Assembly (NCBI RefSeq): GCF_022271435.1
Contig: NZ_JAFIQY010000002.1
Location: 430,295-494,294 of the forward strand
From: Streptomyces monomycini
GTDB taxonomy: Bacteria; Actinomycetota; Actinomycetes; Streptomycetales; Streptomycetaceae
Length of the DNA stretch: 64,000 nt
Direction of reading: 5' to 3'
Shown piece after piece: positions 1 to 20,748 of this stretch. The position numbers and the translations under genes are program-made. The notes beneath the pieces are model-generated. The model had not been told where the DNA came from. It searched no databases and worked only from the letters and a program-made list of their open reading frames with translations. The first letter of the stretch is position 1; each line of letters begins with the position of its first letter.

Positions 1-2
1 AG

Positions 3-1112
3 GAACCCAACTGGTCCGAGGAGGGGTTCGACGACCAGACCGTACGGCAGGTGGTACGCGTCAGCACCGGCGGGAGCGCACTGCGCTTCCGGCTGTCGAA
101 CGCGTACGGCAGCAAGCCGCTGAAGATCGCCGGGGCCGTCGTCGCCCGGTCCGACGGCGGCGCCAAGACCAAACCGGGCAGTACCCGGCCGCTGACCTTC
201 GGCGGCTCCCGCGCCACCACGATTCCGGCGGGCCGGGACGCCGTGAGCGAACCGGTGCCGCTGACCGTCGTGAACCTGGAGAAGCTGGCGGTCTCCCTGC
301 GGTTCGCCGGGCCGACCGGGCCGGCCACCTTCCACCGCTTCACCACGGCCACGTCCTACCGCGCGGACGGTGACCAGCTCGCCGCCGTGGGCAGCGGCGC
401 GTACACCGCGTCCGTCAGGTCCTGGTACTACCTCAGCGCCGTCGATGTGCAGGTGCGGTCCGCCCGGTCCCGTGACGCCGTGCTGGTCTTCGGCGATTCC
501 ATGATCGACGGTGTGGGGGCGGGCCCGGGTGCCGAGGGCCGCTTCTCCGACAAGCTCGCGGAGCGGCTGGCCGGTGCCGGCCGTCCGTCCGGCGTGGTCA
601 ACGCCGGGATCGCCGGTGGCCGGCTGCTGACGGACTCGCCCTGCTCCGGGGAGCGGGCCGCCGTCCGCTTCGAGCGGGAGCTGGAGCAGCGGCCGGGGGT
701 TCGGACCGCCCTCGTCCACCTGGGTGCCAACGACCTGGCCGTCGCGATGCCCGGCGATCCCTGCGCGGCCGACGGCCCCCGGCCCACGCTCCGGCAGCTC
801 ACCGACGGCCACCGGTCGCTCGTCAAGCTCGCCCACTCCAGGGGCGTCAGGGCCGTGGGGATGACCGTGGTGCCCGTCAGGGGCGCCGTCTTCCCCTTCA
901 CGGACAGCGCCGGTGACCGGCTCCGCCGGCAGCTCAACGACTGGATCCGGGACTCCGGCGTGTACGACGCGGTGCTCGATGCGGACCGGGTCCTGGAGGA
1001 CCCTGCCCGGCCCGGCCGTCCGAGCCCGTCGTACGTGTCGGAGGACGGGCTGCATCCCAATGACACCGGTTATTTCGCGGTCGCCTCGGCGGTAGGTCTC
1101 GGTCTGCTGTGA
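3..1112 (+). CDS. SGNH/GDSL-family hydrolase, 5' end outside the window
   Basis: The reading frame is open from the first bases of the window, so the N-terminus is missing; the first in-window start codon (GTG at 51) is not convincing. The C-terminal half is a recognisable SGNH hydrolase: block I is VFGDSMIDG with the nucleophile Ser (about 490-515), block III is HLGANDL, and block V is DGLHPND carrying the catalytic Asp and His near the C-terminus. The upstream roughly 140 residues look like the beta-sandwich that precedes the catalytic domain in many secreted actinobacterial GDSL esterases. The likely role is extracytoplasmic ester hydrolysis on lipid or polysaccharide; the substrate cannot be read from sequence. 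It converges with the next gene, with only 14 bases between the stops. Confidence 0.85.
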   Translation, partial: EPNWSEEGFDDQTVRQVVRVSTGGSALRFRLSNAYGSKPLKIAGAVVARSDGGAKTKPGSTRPLTFGGSRATTIPAGRDAVSEPVPLTVVNLEKLAVSLRFAGPTGPATFHRFTTATSYRADGDQLAAVGSGAYTASVRSWYYLSAVDVQVRSARSRDAVLVFGDSMIDGVGAGPGAEGRFSDKLAERLAGAGRPSGVVNAGIAGGRLLTDSPCSGERAAVRFERELEQRPGVRTALVHLGANDLAVAMPGDPCAADGPRPTLRQLTDGHRSLVKLAHSRGVRAVGMTVVPVRGAVFPFTDSAGDRLRRQLNDWIRDSGVYDAVLDADRVLEDPARPGRPSPSYVSEDGLHPNDTGYFAVASAVGLGLL

Positions 1113-1126
1113 CTGCGGCGGCCGAT

Positions 1127-1609
1127 TCAGGTCTTCTTCGGGGCCGGCCCCCGATCGGACGCCGGCCACACATACGGCAACCCCTCCGGCACCTCGGGGA
1201 AGAGCGTCCGGTAGTGCTCCGGAGCCTTGGTCACCAGGGCCGACTGATGGCTGCGATGGAAGGCCGGGTCGCCCAGCCAGTTCGGCAGGTCCCCCGCCTC
1301 GGACAGTTCGGCATAGGTGCGTACGGGGGTGTGCGGCCGGTACTCGGTGAAGTCCTGGCCGAGGGTCGTGGCACAGGTGTCCTGGCGGCCGGCGTCGGTC
1401 CATTCGCGGCACATTTCGAGGCCGTACCGGACCAGGGCCTCCTCGTAACCCGCCCACATGCGGACGGCCGGGTGGTGCCGCCAGCCGTAGCCGGGGACGG
1501 TGAGGCCGCGCAGGACCTGGAGGGTCTCCACCCGCTGCTTCCCGAGTCGGCGCGCGTCGAGGACGGCGGCGGAGGCCGCGAAGTCGGGGTACGGGAGGAA
1601 GGTCTGCAC
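1127..1609 (-). CDS. MSMEG_6728-family protein (pyrimidine-dimer glycosylase-like)
   Basis: This 160-residue protein opens with MQTFLPYPDF and the conserved LDxRRLGKQRVE segment, followed by GWRHHPAVRMW and a C-terminal DPAFHRSHQSALV block. The pattern matches the small MSMEG_6728 family of actinobacteria, often annotated as pyrimidine-dimer DNA glycosylase-like by distant similarity to T4 endonuclease V. A role in DNA repair is therefore only inferred. The start is GTG at 1609; no good ribosome-binding site precedes it, and a strong hairpin ends 11 bases upstream. It follows the NRPS on the same strand but is probably transcriptionally separate and not part of the cluster. Confidence 0.8.
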   Translation of the reverse strand: MQTFLPYPDFAASAAVLDARRLGKQRVETLQVLRGLTVPGYGWRHHPAVRMWAGYEEALVRYGLEMCREWTDAGRQDTCATTLGQDFTEYRPHTPVRTYAELSEAGDLPNWLGDPAFHRSHQSALVTKAPEHYRTLFPEVPEGLPYVWPASDRGPAPKKT

Positions 1610-1620
1610 GGTACAGGTGT

Positions 1621-1649
1621 AGCCCCTGCGCGGGAGGTGCGCAGGGGCT
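1621..1649 (-). terminator. Hairpin terminator downstream of the NRPS gene
   Basis: Perfect 11-bp arms (AGCCCCTGCGC and GCGCAGGGGCT) flank a 7-base loop, 64 bases past the NRPS stop. There is no U-tract, as is common in Streptomyces. It probably ends the NRPS transcript. It also lies just upstream of the next start codon, so it could limit read-through translation of that gene. Confidence 0.6.
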
Positions 1650-1712
1650 GTTGCTTCGGATGGCCCAGTGGCGGGGTGCCGGGTGGCCCCGTGGCGCGGC
1701 GCCCCGCACGGG

Positions 1713-12413
<10,701 letters not shown>

Positions 12414-12521
12414 TGGTCCTCCACTCGTCGGCCGACGCCTGGAGCGGGCCGTTCAAAAGATGCGAATGCGCTGATGGGGGTGGCTTGCCCGGGCCGTGGC
12501 CGCACTGGAAAGGTGATCTCC

Positions 12522-13301
12522 GTGACGGGGACGGGCGGACAGCCGCTGGCGGTGGTGGCGGGGACGGACGAGGTGCTGGGGCCGGTCCCGGCGTACGAAC
12601 GGCTGCTGACCGCCCTGGAGCGGCGGCGCGCGGACGCGTTCCTGACCCCGGCTCTCCGGGCCGACTTCGTCGCGGCACACGTGCTGGTGCGGCTCTGTGC
12701 CGCCGAGCTGCTGGGCCGGGCGGCGGACTCCCTCGTGCTGGAGCAGCGCTGTCCCGGCTGCGGCTCCGACGAGCACGGCAGGCCGGGGCTCGCCGGGCTG
12801 CCGCAGGTGTACGTGAGCCTGTCGCACACGACGGGCGTGGTGGCCGCCGTGGCGGGCCACGGGCCGGTCGGCGTGGACGTGGAGCGGCGGACGCTGCCGG
12901 ACGGCGTGCGGGGCGCGGCGGGCCGGGTGCTGAGTGCGGCCGAGCGGGCGGTGATGCGCGAACACGCCGATCCGGACGCGTACTTCCTGCGCCAGTGGGT
13001 CCGCAAGGAGTGCTTCGTCAAGCTGGGGAGGAGCACACTGGGCGGGCTGGCCGCACTGGACCTCTCGGGCCTGCCTGAGAGGAGCGGCGGCCCTGCCCGC
13101 CACGGCGACCTGTACGTGCTCGACCACACGGACGCGCGCCGGGACGCCGTGGCCGCCGTGGTCAGCACGGCGCGCCCCCGCATCGGCGCGGCCGTCCCGT
13201 ACACCGCCCCGGAACGCCCCGCTGCCCCGGACCACGCGACCGACCCGGACCGTTCCACCGATCCGGACCACCCCGCCGACCTGCAACGCCGCAGCACCTG
13301 A
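12522..13301 (+). CDS. 4'-phosphopantetheinyl transferase (Sfp type)
   Basis: This enzyme transfers phosphopantetheine from CoA to carrier-protein serines and would activate the T/ACP domains of the surrounding cluster. The Mg-binding motif GVDVE (residues 117-121) and WVRKE...K (159-167) are intact. The start chosen is GTG 12522, preceded by GGAAAGG at 8 bases; an in-frame ATG at 12474 is the alternative. The last roughly 30 residues are a degenerate, low-complexity Asp/Pro/His repeat (DPDRSTDPDHPAD) not expected in the fold. It reads opposite to the NRPS and to the operon at 13312, so it sits alone between two minus-strand units. Confidence 0.9.
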   Translation: MTGTGGQPLAVVAGTDEVLGPVPAYERLLTALERRRADAFLTPALRADFVAAHVLVRLCAAELLGRAADSLVLEQRCPGCGSDEHGRPGLAGLPQVYVSLSHTTGVVAAVAGHGPVGVDVERRTLPDGVRGAAGRVLSAAERAVMREHADPDAYFLRQWVRKECFVKLGRSTLGGLAALDLSGLPERSGGPARHGDLYVLDHTDARRDAVAAVVSTARPRIGAAVPYTAPERPAAPDHATDPDRSTDPDHPADLQRRST

Positions 13302-13311
13302 CCGCCGCCCC

Positions 13312-14949
13312 TCACGCCAGCAGCTCGGCGAGCCGCTGCCGGTTGAGCTTGCCGTTGTCGTTGTGCGGCAGCTCCTCCAGGCGCCGGATGCGGCGCGGCA
13401 CCATGTGCAGCGGCACGTGCTGCCGCAGCCAGTGGCTGAACTCGCGCGCCCGCATCTCCTTGCCCAGGTAGGCGGCCAGCAGGCGCACCTCGTCCTTGAC
13501 CGTGACGGCCACCACGGCCGCCTCGGTCACCTCGGGGTGGCGCCGCATCGCGGCCTCCACCTCGCCCAGCTCCACCCGGTGCCCCATGATCTTGACCTGG
13601 TTGTCCAGCCGGCCGCGGTGCACCAGCCGGCCGTCCTCGCGGCGCACCCGGTCGCCGGTGCGGTACCAGTGGTCGCGGGTGAGCGGTCCGGTGCCGTCGT
13701 ACGGGACGGCGGGCGCGCCGGGCTCGTACCGGACGAAGCGCCCGGCGTTGTCGGCCGGGTCCAGGTAGCCGTCGAAGCGCTGGGCGCCGCGTACGCACAG
13801 TTCGCCGTCGTCGCAGGGCTGTCCTGCCCCGTCCAGGAGGACCGCTTCCATGTGCGGGTAGGGCTGCCCGATGGGCACCGTTCCGTTGGCACTGCCCGCC
13901 GCGGCGGCTCCACCGTCGGCGAGTTCGTGGTCGGTGCAGGTGATGGTCAGTTCGGTCGGCCCGTACAGGTTGTGGATGCGGCTGCCGGGCGCGGCTTCGT
14001 GCCAGCGCGCGGTCAGTTGCGCGGTGACCGGCTCCGCGCTGAAGCAGCTGTGGCGCAGCGTGGTGACGCGGCCGAGCGGCAGGTTGCCGTAGCGCTCGGC
14101 GGTGGTGACCAGCGACGGTACGGAGAACCAGTGGGTGAGGCGGCGGCGCACCACGTAGTCCACGGGCCGGTACAGCTCGTCCTTGTCCGGTACGACGACG
14201 GTGGCGCCGGAGCCCCATGCGACGAACAGGTCGTACACGGACGGGTCGAAGGTCAGGCCGAAGGTCTGCGACATGCGGCAGCCGGGGCCCGCCTCGTAGC
14301 GGGCGATGTTGTACGCCACGTACGGGGAGACGTTGCGGTGGCGGACGGGCACGCCCTTGGGGCGGCCGGTGGAGCCGGAGGTGAACAGCAGGTACGCCTC
14401 GGCCTCCGGGTCGCCGGGGTGGGCGGGCAGGGCGCCGGCGGGCGGCTCAGGGAGGTCGTCGGCGTCGTCCGGTACGACGGTCACCGGCGGCCGGAAGTCC
14501 GCGGGCAGCCCGGCGAACGTGTCGCGGTGCTCCGCGCCGACGAGGACGGCTCCGACCCCGGCGCGGCGCGCGATGTCCACGTTGCGGGGCAGCGGATGGT
14601 CGGCGTTGAGGGGGACGGCGGAGGAGCCGAGGCGCTGTACGGCCAGGTACGCCACGTACGCGGCCACGGTCCGGGTGGCGATCAGCGCGATCCGGGCGGG
14701 TGGGCGGGCGGGACCGCCGCCTGCGGGCTGCTCGTCGAGGACGCGGGCCGCCAGGGCCAGCACCCGGCGGTGCAGTTCGCCGTAGCTCAGGGTCTGCTCG
14801 CCCACTTCGAGGGCCGGGGCGTCCGGCCACCGGCGGGCCGAGTCGGCGAACCACTGGTAGAGGGTGCGGTCTTCCAAGGCGGGCTCCTGGCGTACGGGGT
14901 CCTCGGTGAGCGGGGCGGGGGTGGTGCCGTCGGCGGGCGGGCGGTTCAC
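13312..14949 (-). CDS. Stand-alone amino-acid adenylation enzyme
   Basis: A 545-residue ANL enzyme with core motifs LLFTSGSTGRPKG (A3), NLYGPTE (A5), YRTGD (A7), GRLDNQVKIMGHRVELGEVE (A8) and a C-terminal NDNGKLNR (A10, catalytic Lys). There is no fused carrier domain, so it must load a separate T protein; candidates in the same operon are the proteins at 24200 and 19481. The specificity pocket read by alignment is roughly DPYFCSLIT plus Lys, which I cannot assign; it does not look like the Pro code of pyrrole pathways. It overlaps the MFS gene by 4 bases (ATGA) and is the last gene of the operon. Its probable role is to supply the residue accepted by the terminal C domain of the NRPS (inference). 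Confidence 0.88.
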   Translation of the reverse strand: MNRPPADGTTPAPLTEDPVRQEPALEDRTLYQWFADSARRWPDAPALEVGEQTLSYGELHRRVLALAARVLDEQPAGGGPARPPARIALIATRTVAAYVAYLAVQRLGSSAVPLNADHPLPRNVDIARRAGVGAVLVGAEHRDTFAGLPADFRPPVTVVPDDADDLPEPPAGALPAHPGDPEAEAYLLFTSGSTGRPKGVPVRHRNVSPYVAYNIARYEAGPGCRMSQTFGLTFDPSVYDLFVAWGSGATVVVPDKDELYRPVDYVVRRRLTHWFSVPSLVTTAERYGNLPLGRVTTLRHSCFSAEPVTAQLTARWHEAAPGSRIHNLYGPTELTITCTDHELADGGAAAAGSANGTVPIGQPYPHMEAVLLDGAGQPCDDGELCVRGAQRFDGYLDPADNAGRFVRYEPGAPAVPYDGTGPLTRDHWYRTGDRVRREDGRLVHRGRLDNQVKIMGHRVELGEVEAAMRRHPEVTEAAVVAVTVKDEVRLLAAYLGKEMRAREFSHWLRQHVPLHMVPRRIRRLEELPHNDNGKLNRQRLAELLA

Positions 14950-16214
14950 GAGGCGGCCTCGGCCGGTGCGTCCGGGGCTCCGGCCCGCCGCTCCTGCACC
15001 GTCCCCATGCGGACGACCGGGCGCGCGACCACCGCGAACAGCAGCAGCACAGCGGCTCCGGCGGCCGTGTACGGGACGTTGACCTCGACCGCCTTGGCGA
15101 GCGCGCCGCCCGCCAGCGCGCCCAGCGGGATGGTGCCGGTGCCCACCAGCCGGTAGACGCCGTTGAGGCGGCCGAGCTGGTCGGGCGGGGTGGTGGCCTG
15201 GCGGAAGGAGACGGTCAGCGCCTGGTAGACGGCGGCGCCGAGCGCCATCAGCGCGAAACCGGCGGCCGCGACGACCGCGTGGTGCACCAGGCCGGTCAGC
15301 AGCATCGCGACGCCCATCAGGACCATGCCGCCGAGCGCCGCCGGGAACGTACCGAACCGGGCCGCCAAGCGCGCGTTGAGCAGTCCGCCGACGATGCCGC
15401 CGAGGGCGCCGACGGCCAGGAACACGCCGAAGGCGGCTTCCGGCAGGCCGAGCCAGCGCACGACGTAGAGGACTTCGAGCGTTCCGGTGACGCCCATGAA
15501 GAAGTTCAGCGCGCCGAGCATGCCCGCCAGGGTGGCCAGCAGCCGGTCGGCGCGGAGCAGTCGTACGCCGTCCAGGATCATGGTGCGCCAGCGCGGCGCG
15601 GCACCCGGCTCCCTACGGCCCGCGGGCGGCCCGGGAAAGCGCGGGAGGGTGACCAGCAGGGCCACGCCGAACAGGAACGAGACCCCGTCGATCAGGAAGG
15701 GCAGGCCCGCCCCGGCGACGAAGGCGAGACTGCCGAGCGGCTGCCCGGCGGAGTCGCGGAAGATCAGCTGGGCGACGTGCAGCCGCCCGTTGGCGGCGGC
15801 GAGCCGGGAGGTCTCCACCACCATCGGCAGGTACGACTGGGACGCGACGATGTGCACCGTCTCCCCCAGCCCGAGCACCGCCGCCACCGCGCAGACCACC
15901 GGCAGGCTCACCACGCCGGTGACCACCGTCAGCGTGAGGACCAGGACCGCCGCCGCGCGCATCAGGTCGACACCGATCAGCAGCGCGCGCCGGTCGGCCA
16001 GGTCCGCCCAGACACCGGCCAGCGGCGACAGCAGCAGCGGCAGCCAGTTGGCGACCGTCACCAGGGAGATCAGCAGCGGGTCGGTGGTGAGCGAGAGGGC
16101 GAGCAGCGGCAGGGCGGTCAGCCGTACGCCGTCCCCCAGCGCGGAGACCGCGGTGGACGCCCACAGCCTCCCGAAGGCGCTCCGGCCGGTGCCCGTCGCG
16201 GCCCCGCCCGTCAT
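14946..16214 (-). CDS. MFS transporter, probable product exporter
   Basis: A 422-residue protein of about 12 hydrophobic segments with the MFS loop signature GVWADLADRRALL between helices 2 and 3. It resembles the enterobactin-exporter/macrolide-efflux (MFS_3) type by its overall pattern. The start ATG at 16214 overlaps the stop of the FkbH-like gene (ATGA). Placement inside the biosynthetic operon points to export of, or self-resistance to, the cluster product. Confidence 0.85.
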   Translation of the reverse strand: MTGGAATGTGRSAFGRLWASTAVSALGDGVRLTALPLLALSLTTDPLLISLVTVANWLPLLLSPLAGVWADLADRRALLIGVDLMRAAAVLVLTLTVVTGVVSLPVVCAVAAVLGLGETVHIVASQSYLPMVVETSRLAAANGRLHVAQLIFRDSAGQPLGSLAFVAGAGLPFLIDGVSFLFGVALLVTLPRFPGPPAGRREPGAAPRWRTMILDGVRLLRADRLLATLAGMLGALNFFMGVTGTLEVLYVVRWLGLPEAAFGVFLAVGALGGIVGGLLNARLAARFGTFPAALGGMVLMGVAMLLTGLVHHAVVAAAGFALMALGAAVYQALTVSFRQATTPPDQLGRLNGVYRLVGTGTIPLGALAGGALAKAVEVNVPYTAAGAAVLLLFAVVARPVVRMGTVQERRAGAPDAPAEAAS

Positions 16215-17374
16215 GCCCACGGCTTCCCGGTGCCGTCGCCGGACCACAGGACGGGGCCGGTGACGGTCAGGGTCGTCGGTGCGGCCTGCCGCTGCGGGAC
16301 GAGGTGCAGGCGCTGGACGTCCGCCGGAGCGTCGGCAGCCGCCTCCCGCCCGTCCTCCTGGCACGCGCACGGCTTCGAGTTGAACCCAGCGAACCGGTAG
16401 GCGACCTCCATGATCCGGTTGCGGTCGGTGCGCCGGAAGTCGGCCTCCAGGTGCACTCCGGCCCGGGTGGCCTGGTCGGCGGTCCAGCGCAGCAGCTGCG
16501 TACCGATACCGAAGTTGACGACCCGGCAGGAGGTGGCGAGCAGCTTCAGGCGCCAGCGGCCCGGCTGCCGCTCCAGCAGGACCACGCCGACCGCGCCGTG
16601 CGAGCCGAAGCGGTCCTCGACGGTGGTGATCAGCACCTCGTGGTCCGGGTCCGTGAGCAGGGCGCGCAGGTCGGCGTCGGAGTAGTGCACGCCGGTGGCG
16701 TTCATCTGGCTGGTGCGCAGGGTCAGTTCCTCGACGCGCGCGAGGTCGCCCTCGTCGGCGCGGGCGATGGACATCCGCATGTCCAGGGTGCGCAGGAAGT
16801 CCTCGTCCGGGCCGTTGAACTCGCTCTGGGCGGCCTCGCGCCGGAACTTCTCCTGGTACATGGCCCGGCGGCGGCGTGCGTCGCTCGTGACGGTGGGTGT
16901 GAAGTCGGGCAGGTCCGGCAGTCCGGCCGCCTCGGGCGCGTCGTAGCAGCGCACGTCCGGCAGGTGGTAGGCGACCTCAGCGCGTTCGGTGTGCTGGTCG
17001 TCGATGAACGCGAGGGTGTTCTGCGCGAAGTTCAGCTGCTCGGCGACGGCGCGTACGGCGTCGGACTTGCGGCCCCAGCCGATGTGCGGCAGGACGAAGT
17101 AGTCGGCGACGCCGAGGCTTTCCAGCTTCGCCCAGGCGTCGTCGTACTCGTTGCGGCTGGCCACCGACTGGAGGATGCCGCGCTCGTCCAGGGCCTTCAG
17201 CGTCTCCAGGACACCGGGCCGCAGCACGAGTTCGTCGTGCTCCAGCAGGGTGCCGCGCCACAGGGTGTTGTCCAGGTCCCAGACCAGGCACTTCACCGCG
17301 GGACGTACGGCGGTCTCCGCCGCGTCCGTGGGGGTGCCGGTCTCCGCCGTCTCGGTGGCCGCCATGCCGGTCAT
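16211..17374 (-). CDS. FkbH-like glyceryl-ACP synthase (HAD-IIIC phosphatase)
   Basis: A 387-residue protein. The HAD motif WDLDNTLWRGTL lies near residue 30, later HAD motifs include VASRNEYD and FIDDQHTER, and a GNAT-like C-terminal region has the FGIGTQLL loop. FkbH homologues take D-1,3-bisphosphoglycerate, remove the phosphate and load the glyceryl group on an ACP. This is the first step to glyceryl-, hydroxymalonyl- or methoxymalonyl-ACP. Here ACP, 3-hydroxyacyl dehydrogenase and acyl-CoA dehydrogenase partners lie just upstream in the same operon. The start ATG 17374 overlaps the KAS III stop by 4 bases; an in-frame ATG at 17365 is possible. Confidence 0.92.
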   Translation of the reverse strand: MTGMAATETAETGTPTDAAETAVRPAVKCLVWDLDNTLWRGTLLEHDELVLRPGVLETLKALDERGILQSVASRNEYDDAWAKLESLGVADYFVLPHIGWGRKSDAVRAVAEQLNFAQNTLAFIDDQHTERAEVAYHLPDVRCYDAPEAAGLPDLPDFTPTVTSDARRRRAMYQEKFRREAAQSEFNGPDEDFLRTLDMRMSIARADEGDLARVEELTLRTSQMNATGVHYSDADLRALLTDPDHEVLITTVEDRFGSHGAVGVVLLERQPGRWRLKLLATSCRVVNFGIGTQLLRWTADQATRAGVHLEADFRRTDRNRIMEVAYRFAGFNSKPCACQEDGREAAADAPADVQRLHLVPQRQAAPTTLTVTGPVLWSGDGTGKPWA

Positions 17375-18375
17375 ACCTCCCAGAGGGTCACGGCCCAGGC
17401 CGCGACGGGGCTGTTGTTCAGGACGAGGACGAGGTCGCCGGGGGCCAGTTCGCCGCGGGCCAGCAGGCGGTCCAGGTTGAGCACCACGTCCATGGCGCCG
17501 GTGTGGCCGTACGCCTGGAGGTTTTCGGTGCACACCGGGTGGACGGGCAGGCCGAGCAGGGTCTCGTAGAACTGGAAGGCCGGCGCGGTGACGTTCTGCA
17601 TGAGGGTGGCGGCGATCCGCTGCCGCTCCACGCCCGCGTCGTCCAGCACCTGCCCGACCAGGCGCTTGAGGTGCTGCTGGCTGTGCAGGGCCAGTTCGAA
17701 GCGGTAGCGGTCGGCGGAGCTGACCTCCTCGCGCCACTCGTACCAGGGGGCGTTCCTGTAGTCGACCTGGAGGAGGTCGTGGAACCGGCCGTCGGTGTGC
17801 TGGCGGTGGGCGCGCAGTACGGGGCGGCCGCCGCGCACCAGGGTCATGGCGAAGGCGCCGTCGCCGACGACGGTGACCGGGTGGCGCACCCGGTCCAGGG
17901 CGACCGGGCGGCTGGCGTGCGTGATCATCACCGACTGCCGGGCCGGGTCGGCAACGAGGAGGTCCCTGGCCAGGGACCAGGCCGCACTGGAGCCCGTGCA
18001 GCCCAGGCCGTCCAGGACGAAGGAGAACGCGGAGCTGAGTCCGGCCTCGTGCGCGACGTGGCCGGAGCCGGAGCCGAGCAGCACCTCGGGGGCGCGGGCG
18101 CCGACGACCACCAGGACGTCGGGGTCCGGGGCGGCCGGGTCCGTCGCGCGCAGTTCGCGCACGGCTTGCGCGGCGAGTCCGGCGACCGTCACCCCCTCGT
18201 CGAAGCGACCGACCGTACGGATACCGCAGTCTCGCGCGAACTCCGCTTCTTCACGCGCGAGTTGACCGATCTCGTCCAGCTTGTCGACGGGTATCAGCTC
18301 GTCGGGCAGGAGGCAGTGCACCGCCCCCACCCCGATGGCCGTGTCCGCGCCGCTGCCCGTGTCCGTCGTCGTCAT
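17371..18375 (-). CDS. KAS III-like ketosynthase with altered catalytic triad
   Basis: A 334-residue thiolase-fold protein of the 3-oxoacyl-ACP synthase III family. The nucleophile is present in GLGCTGSS (Cys126). The position usually holding the HxxN histidine reads QNVTA (Asn261), and the usual Asn of YGNTS reads YGHTG (His291). The triad is therefore Cys-Asn-His rather than Cys-His-Asn, if this by-eye alignment is right. KAS III proteins paired with FkbH/ACP genes join glyceryl units in tetronate pathways, and others act as acyltransferases. Here it is coupled by ATGA overlaps to the FkbH-like gene below and the dehydrogenase above. It may condense or transfer the three-carbon unit; the exact reaction is unknown. 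Confidence 0.85.
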   Translation of the reverse strand: MTTTDTGSGADTAIGVGAVHCLLPDELIPVDKLDEIGQLAREEAEFARDCGIRTVGRFDEGVTVAGLAAQAVRELRATDPAAPDPDVLVVVGARAPEVLLGSGSGHVAHEAGLSSAFSFVLDGLGCTGSSAAWSLARDLLVADPARQSVMITHASRPVALDRVRHPVTVVGDGAFAMTLVRGGRPVLRAHRQHTDGRFHDLLQVDYRNAPWYEWREEVSSADRYRFELALHSQQHLKRLVGQVLDDAGVERQRIAATLMQNVTAPAFQFYETLLGLPVHPVCTENLQAYGHTGAMDVVLNLDRLLARGELAPGDLVLVLNNSPVAAWAVTLWEV

Positions 18376-19484
18376 CCCCGGCCCGTCCGTACGTGGTCCG
18401 CGAGGAGCAGCTGGCTGATCTCCGTGCTGCCCTCGATGATCTCCATGAGCTTGGCGTCGCGGTAGGCCCGCGCCACCGGGTGGCCGTCGCGGGCGCCGCG
18501 GGAGGCCAGCACCTGGACGGCCGTGGCGGCGCCCCGGGTGGCTTCCCGGGAGGCGACGTACTTGGCGACGACGGCCTGGGTGCCCAGCTCCGGCCGGTTC
18601 TCGTCCCAGCAGGCGCTGGCGTGCTCGCAGCAGCGGAGCGTGACCTGCTCGGCGACGGCGAGTTCGGCCAGGTGCCGGGCGACGAGCTGGTGGTCGGCGA
18701 GCGGCTTGCCGAACTGCTCCCGGGTACGGGTGTGCGCCGCCGTGCTGTCCAGGCACGCGCGCAGGATTCCCGCGCAGCCCCAGGCGACCGAGAGCCGCCC
18801 GTAGGTGAGCGCGGCGGTGGCGAGCAGGGCGACCGGCAGGCCGGCGCCGGACAGCAGATGATCGGCCGGTACGCGGACGCCGTCGAGGTGCACGTCGGCG
18901 TGGCCGGCGGCCCGGCAGCCCATCGGGTCCGGCACCCGCTCGATCCGTACGCCCGGGGCGTCGGCGGGCACCACGACGACGGCGGCCCCGTCCCCGTAGG
19001 TCCCGAAGACCACCAGCAGACTCGCGTAGGCGGCGCCGGTCACCCAGACCTTCGCGCCGGTGACGTGCACGGTGTCGCCGTCCCGGCGGATCTCCGTGCG
19101 CATCGCCGACAGGTCGCTGCCCGCGCCGCTCTCGGAGAACGCGACCCCGGCCGTCTCTCCCCCGGTGAGCCGGGGCAGGAACGTGCCGCGCTGCACGGCG
19201 GTGCCGAAGCGCTGCACGGTCCAGGCGGCCATGCCCTGCGAGGTCATCAGGGACCGCAGGGAGCTGCACAGGGAACCGGCGTGCGCGGTCAGTTCGCCGT
19301 TGGCCCGGCTGTCCAGACCCAGGCCGCCGTGCTCCGCGGCGACCTGGGCGCACAGCAGGCCGCGCCGGGACGCCTCCCGTACCGTCTCCGCGGGAATCCG
19401 GCCGGCCAGGTCCCACTCCTCGGCGCGGTCGCCGACGAGATCGCCGAGCGCGGCCCGGGCGTCCGCGGTCGCCTGCGCCGTCAC
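18372..19484 (-). CDS. Acyl-CoA dehydrogenase, FkbI-like
   Basis: A 370-residue flavoprotein with SESGAGSD (FAD/acyl binding), GAKVWVTGA, REQFGKPLADHQ and the C-terminal YRDAKLMEIIEGSTEI region with Glu at the usual catalytic-base zone. In methoxymalonyl and hydroxymalonyl pathways FkbI-type enzymes oxidise the ACP-bound three-carbon aldehyde (hydrate) to the acid. Overlap with the ACP gene (start ATG 19484 against stop 19481) and with the KAS III gene indicates translational coupling. Confidence 0.9.
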   Translation of the reverse strand: MTAQATADARAALGDLVGDRAEEWDLAGRIPAETVREASRRGLLCAQVAAEHGGLGLDSRANGELTAHAGSLCSSLRSLMTSQGMAAWTVQRFGTAVQRGTFLPRLTGGETAGVAFSESGAGSDLSAMRTEIRRDGDTVHVTGAKVWVTGAAYASLLVVFGTYGDGAAVVVVPADAPGVRIERVPDPMGCRAAGHADVHLDGVRVPADHLLSGAGLPVALLATAALTYGRLSVAWGCAGILRACLDSTAAHTRTREQFGKPLADHQLVARHLAELAVAEQVTLRCCEHASACWDENRPELGTQAVVAKYVASREATRGAATAVQVLASRGARDGHPVARAYRDAKLMEIIEGSTEISQLLLADHVRTGRG

Positions 19485-19773
19485 CGCCCCGCCGCTCCGT
19501 CGCCGCGCAGCCGCTGGACCAGCGCGGTGATGGCGGGCACGGTACGGAAGTTGTCCAGGGTCAGGTCGTCGCCCTCGACGGTGACCTGGAACTCCTGCTC
19601 GACGTGCTGGAGCAGTTCCAGGGAGAACAGCGAGGAGAACGCCCCGGAGGCGAACAGGTCCCGGTCCAGGTCCCAGTCGCCACCGGTACGGGAGCCGAGG
19701 AACGCCACCAGGCGCTGCTGGACGTCCCCGGCGCCGGGTCCGGTCGCCGCGTCGGCCTGGTTGTCGACGGTGG

Positions 19774-19777
<4 letters not shown>
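19481..19777 (-). CDS. Acyl carrier protein, FkbJ-like
   Basis: A 98-residue carrier protein. The phosphopantetheine site is in LFASGAFSSLFSLELL, with FSSLF replacing the common GLDSL; this form is usual for the dedicated ACPs of methoxymalonyl-type pathways. It should carry the glyceryl and then oxidised three-carbon unit made by its neighbours. It overlaps both neighbouring genes by 4 bases. Confidence 0.9.
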
Positions 19778-20740
<963 letters not shown>

Positions 20741-20748
<8 letters not shown>

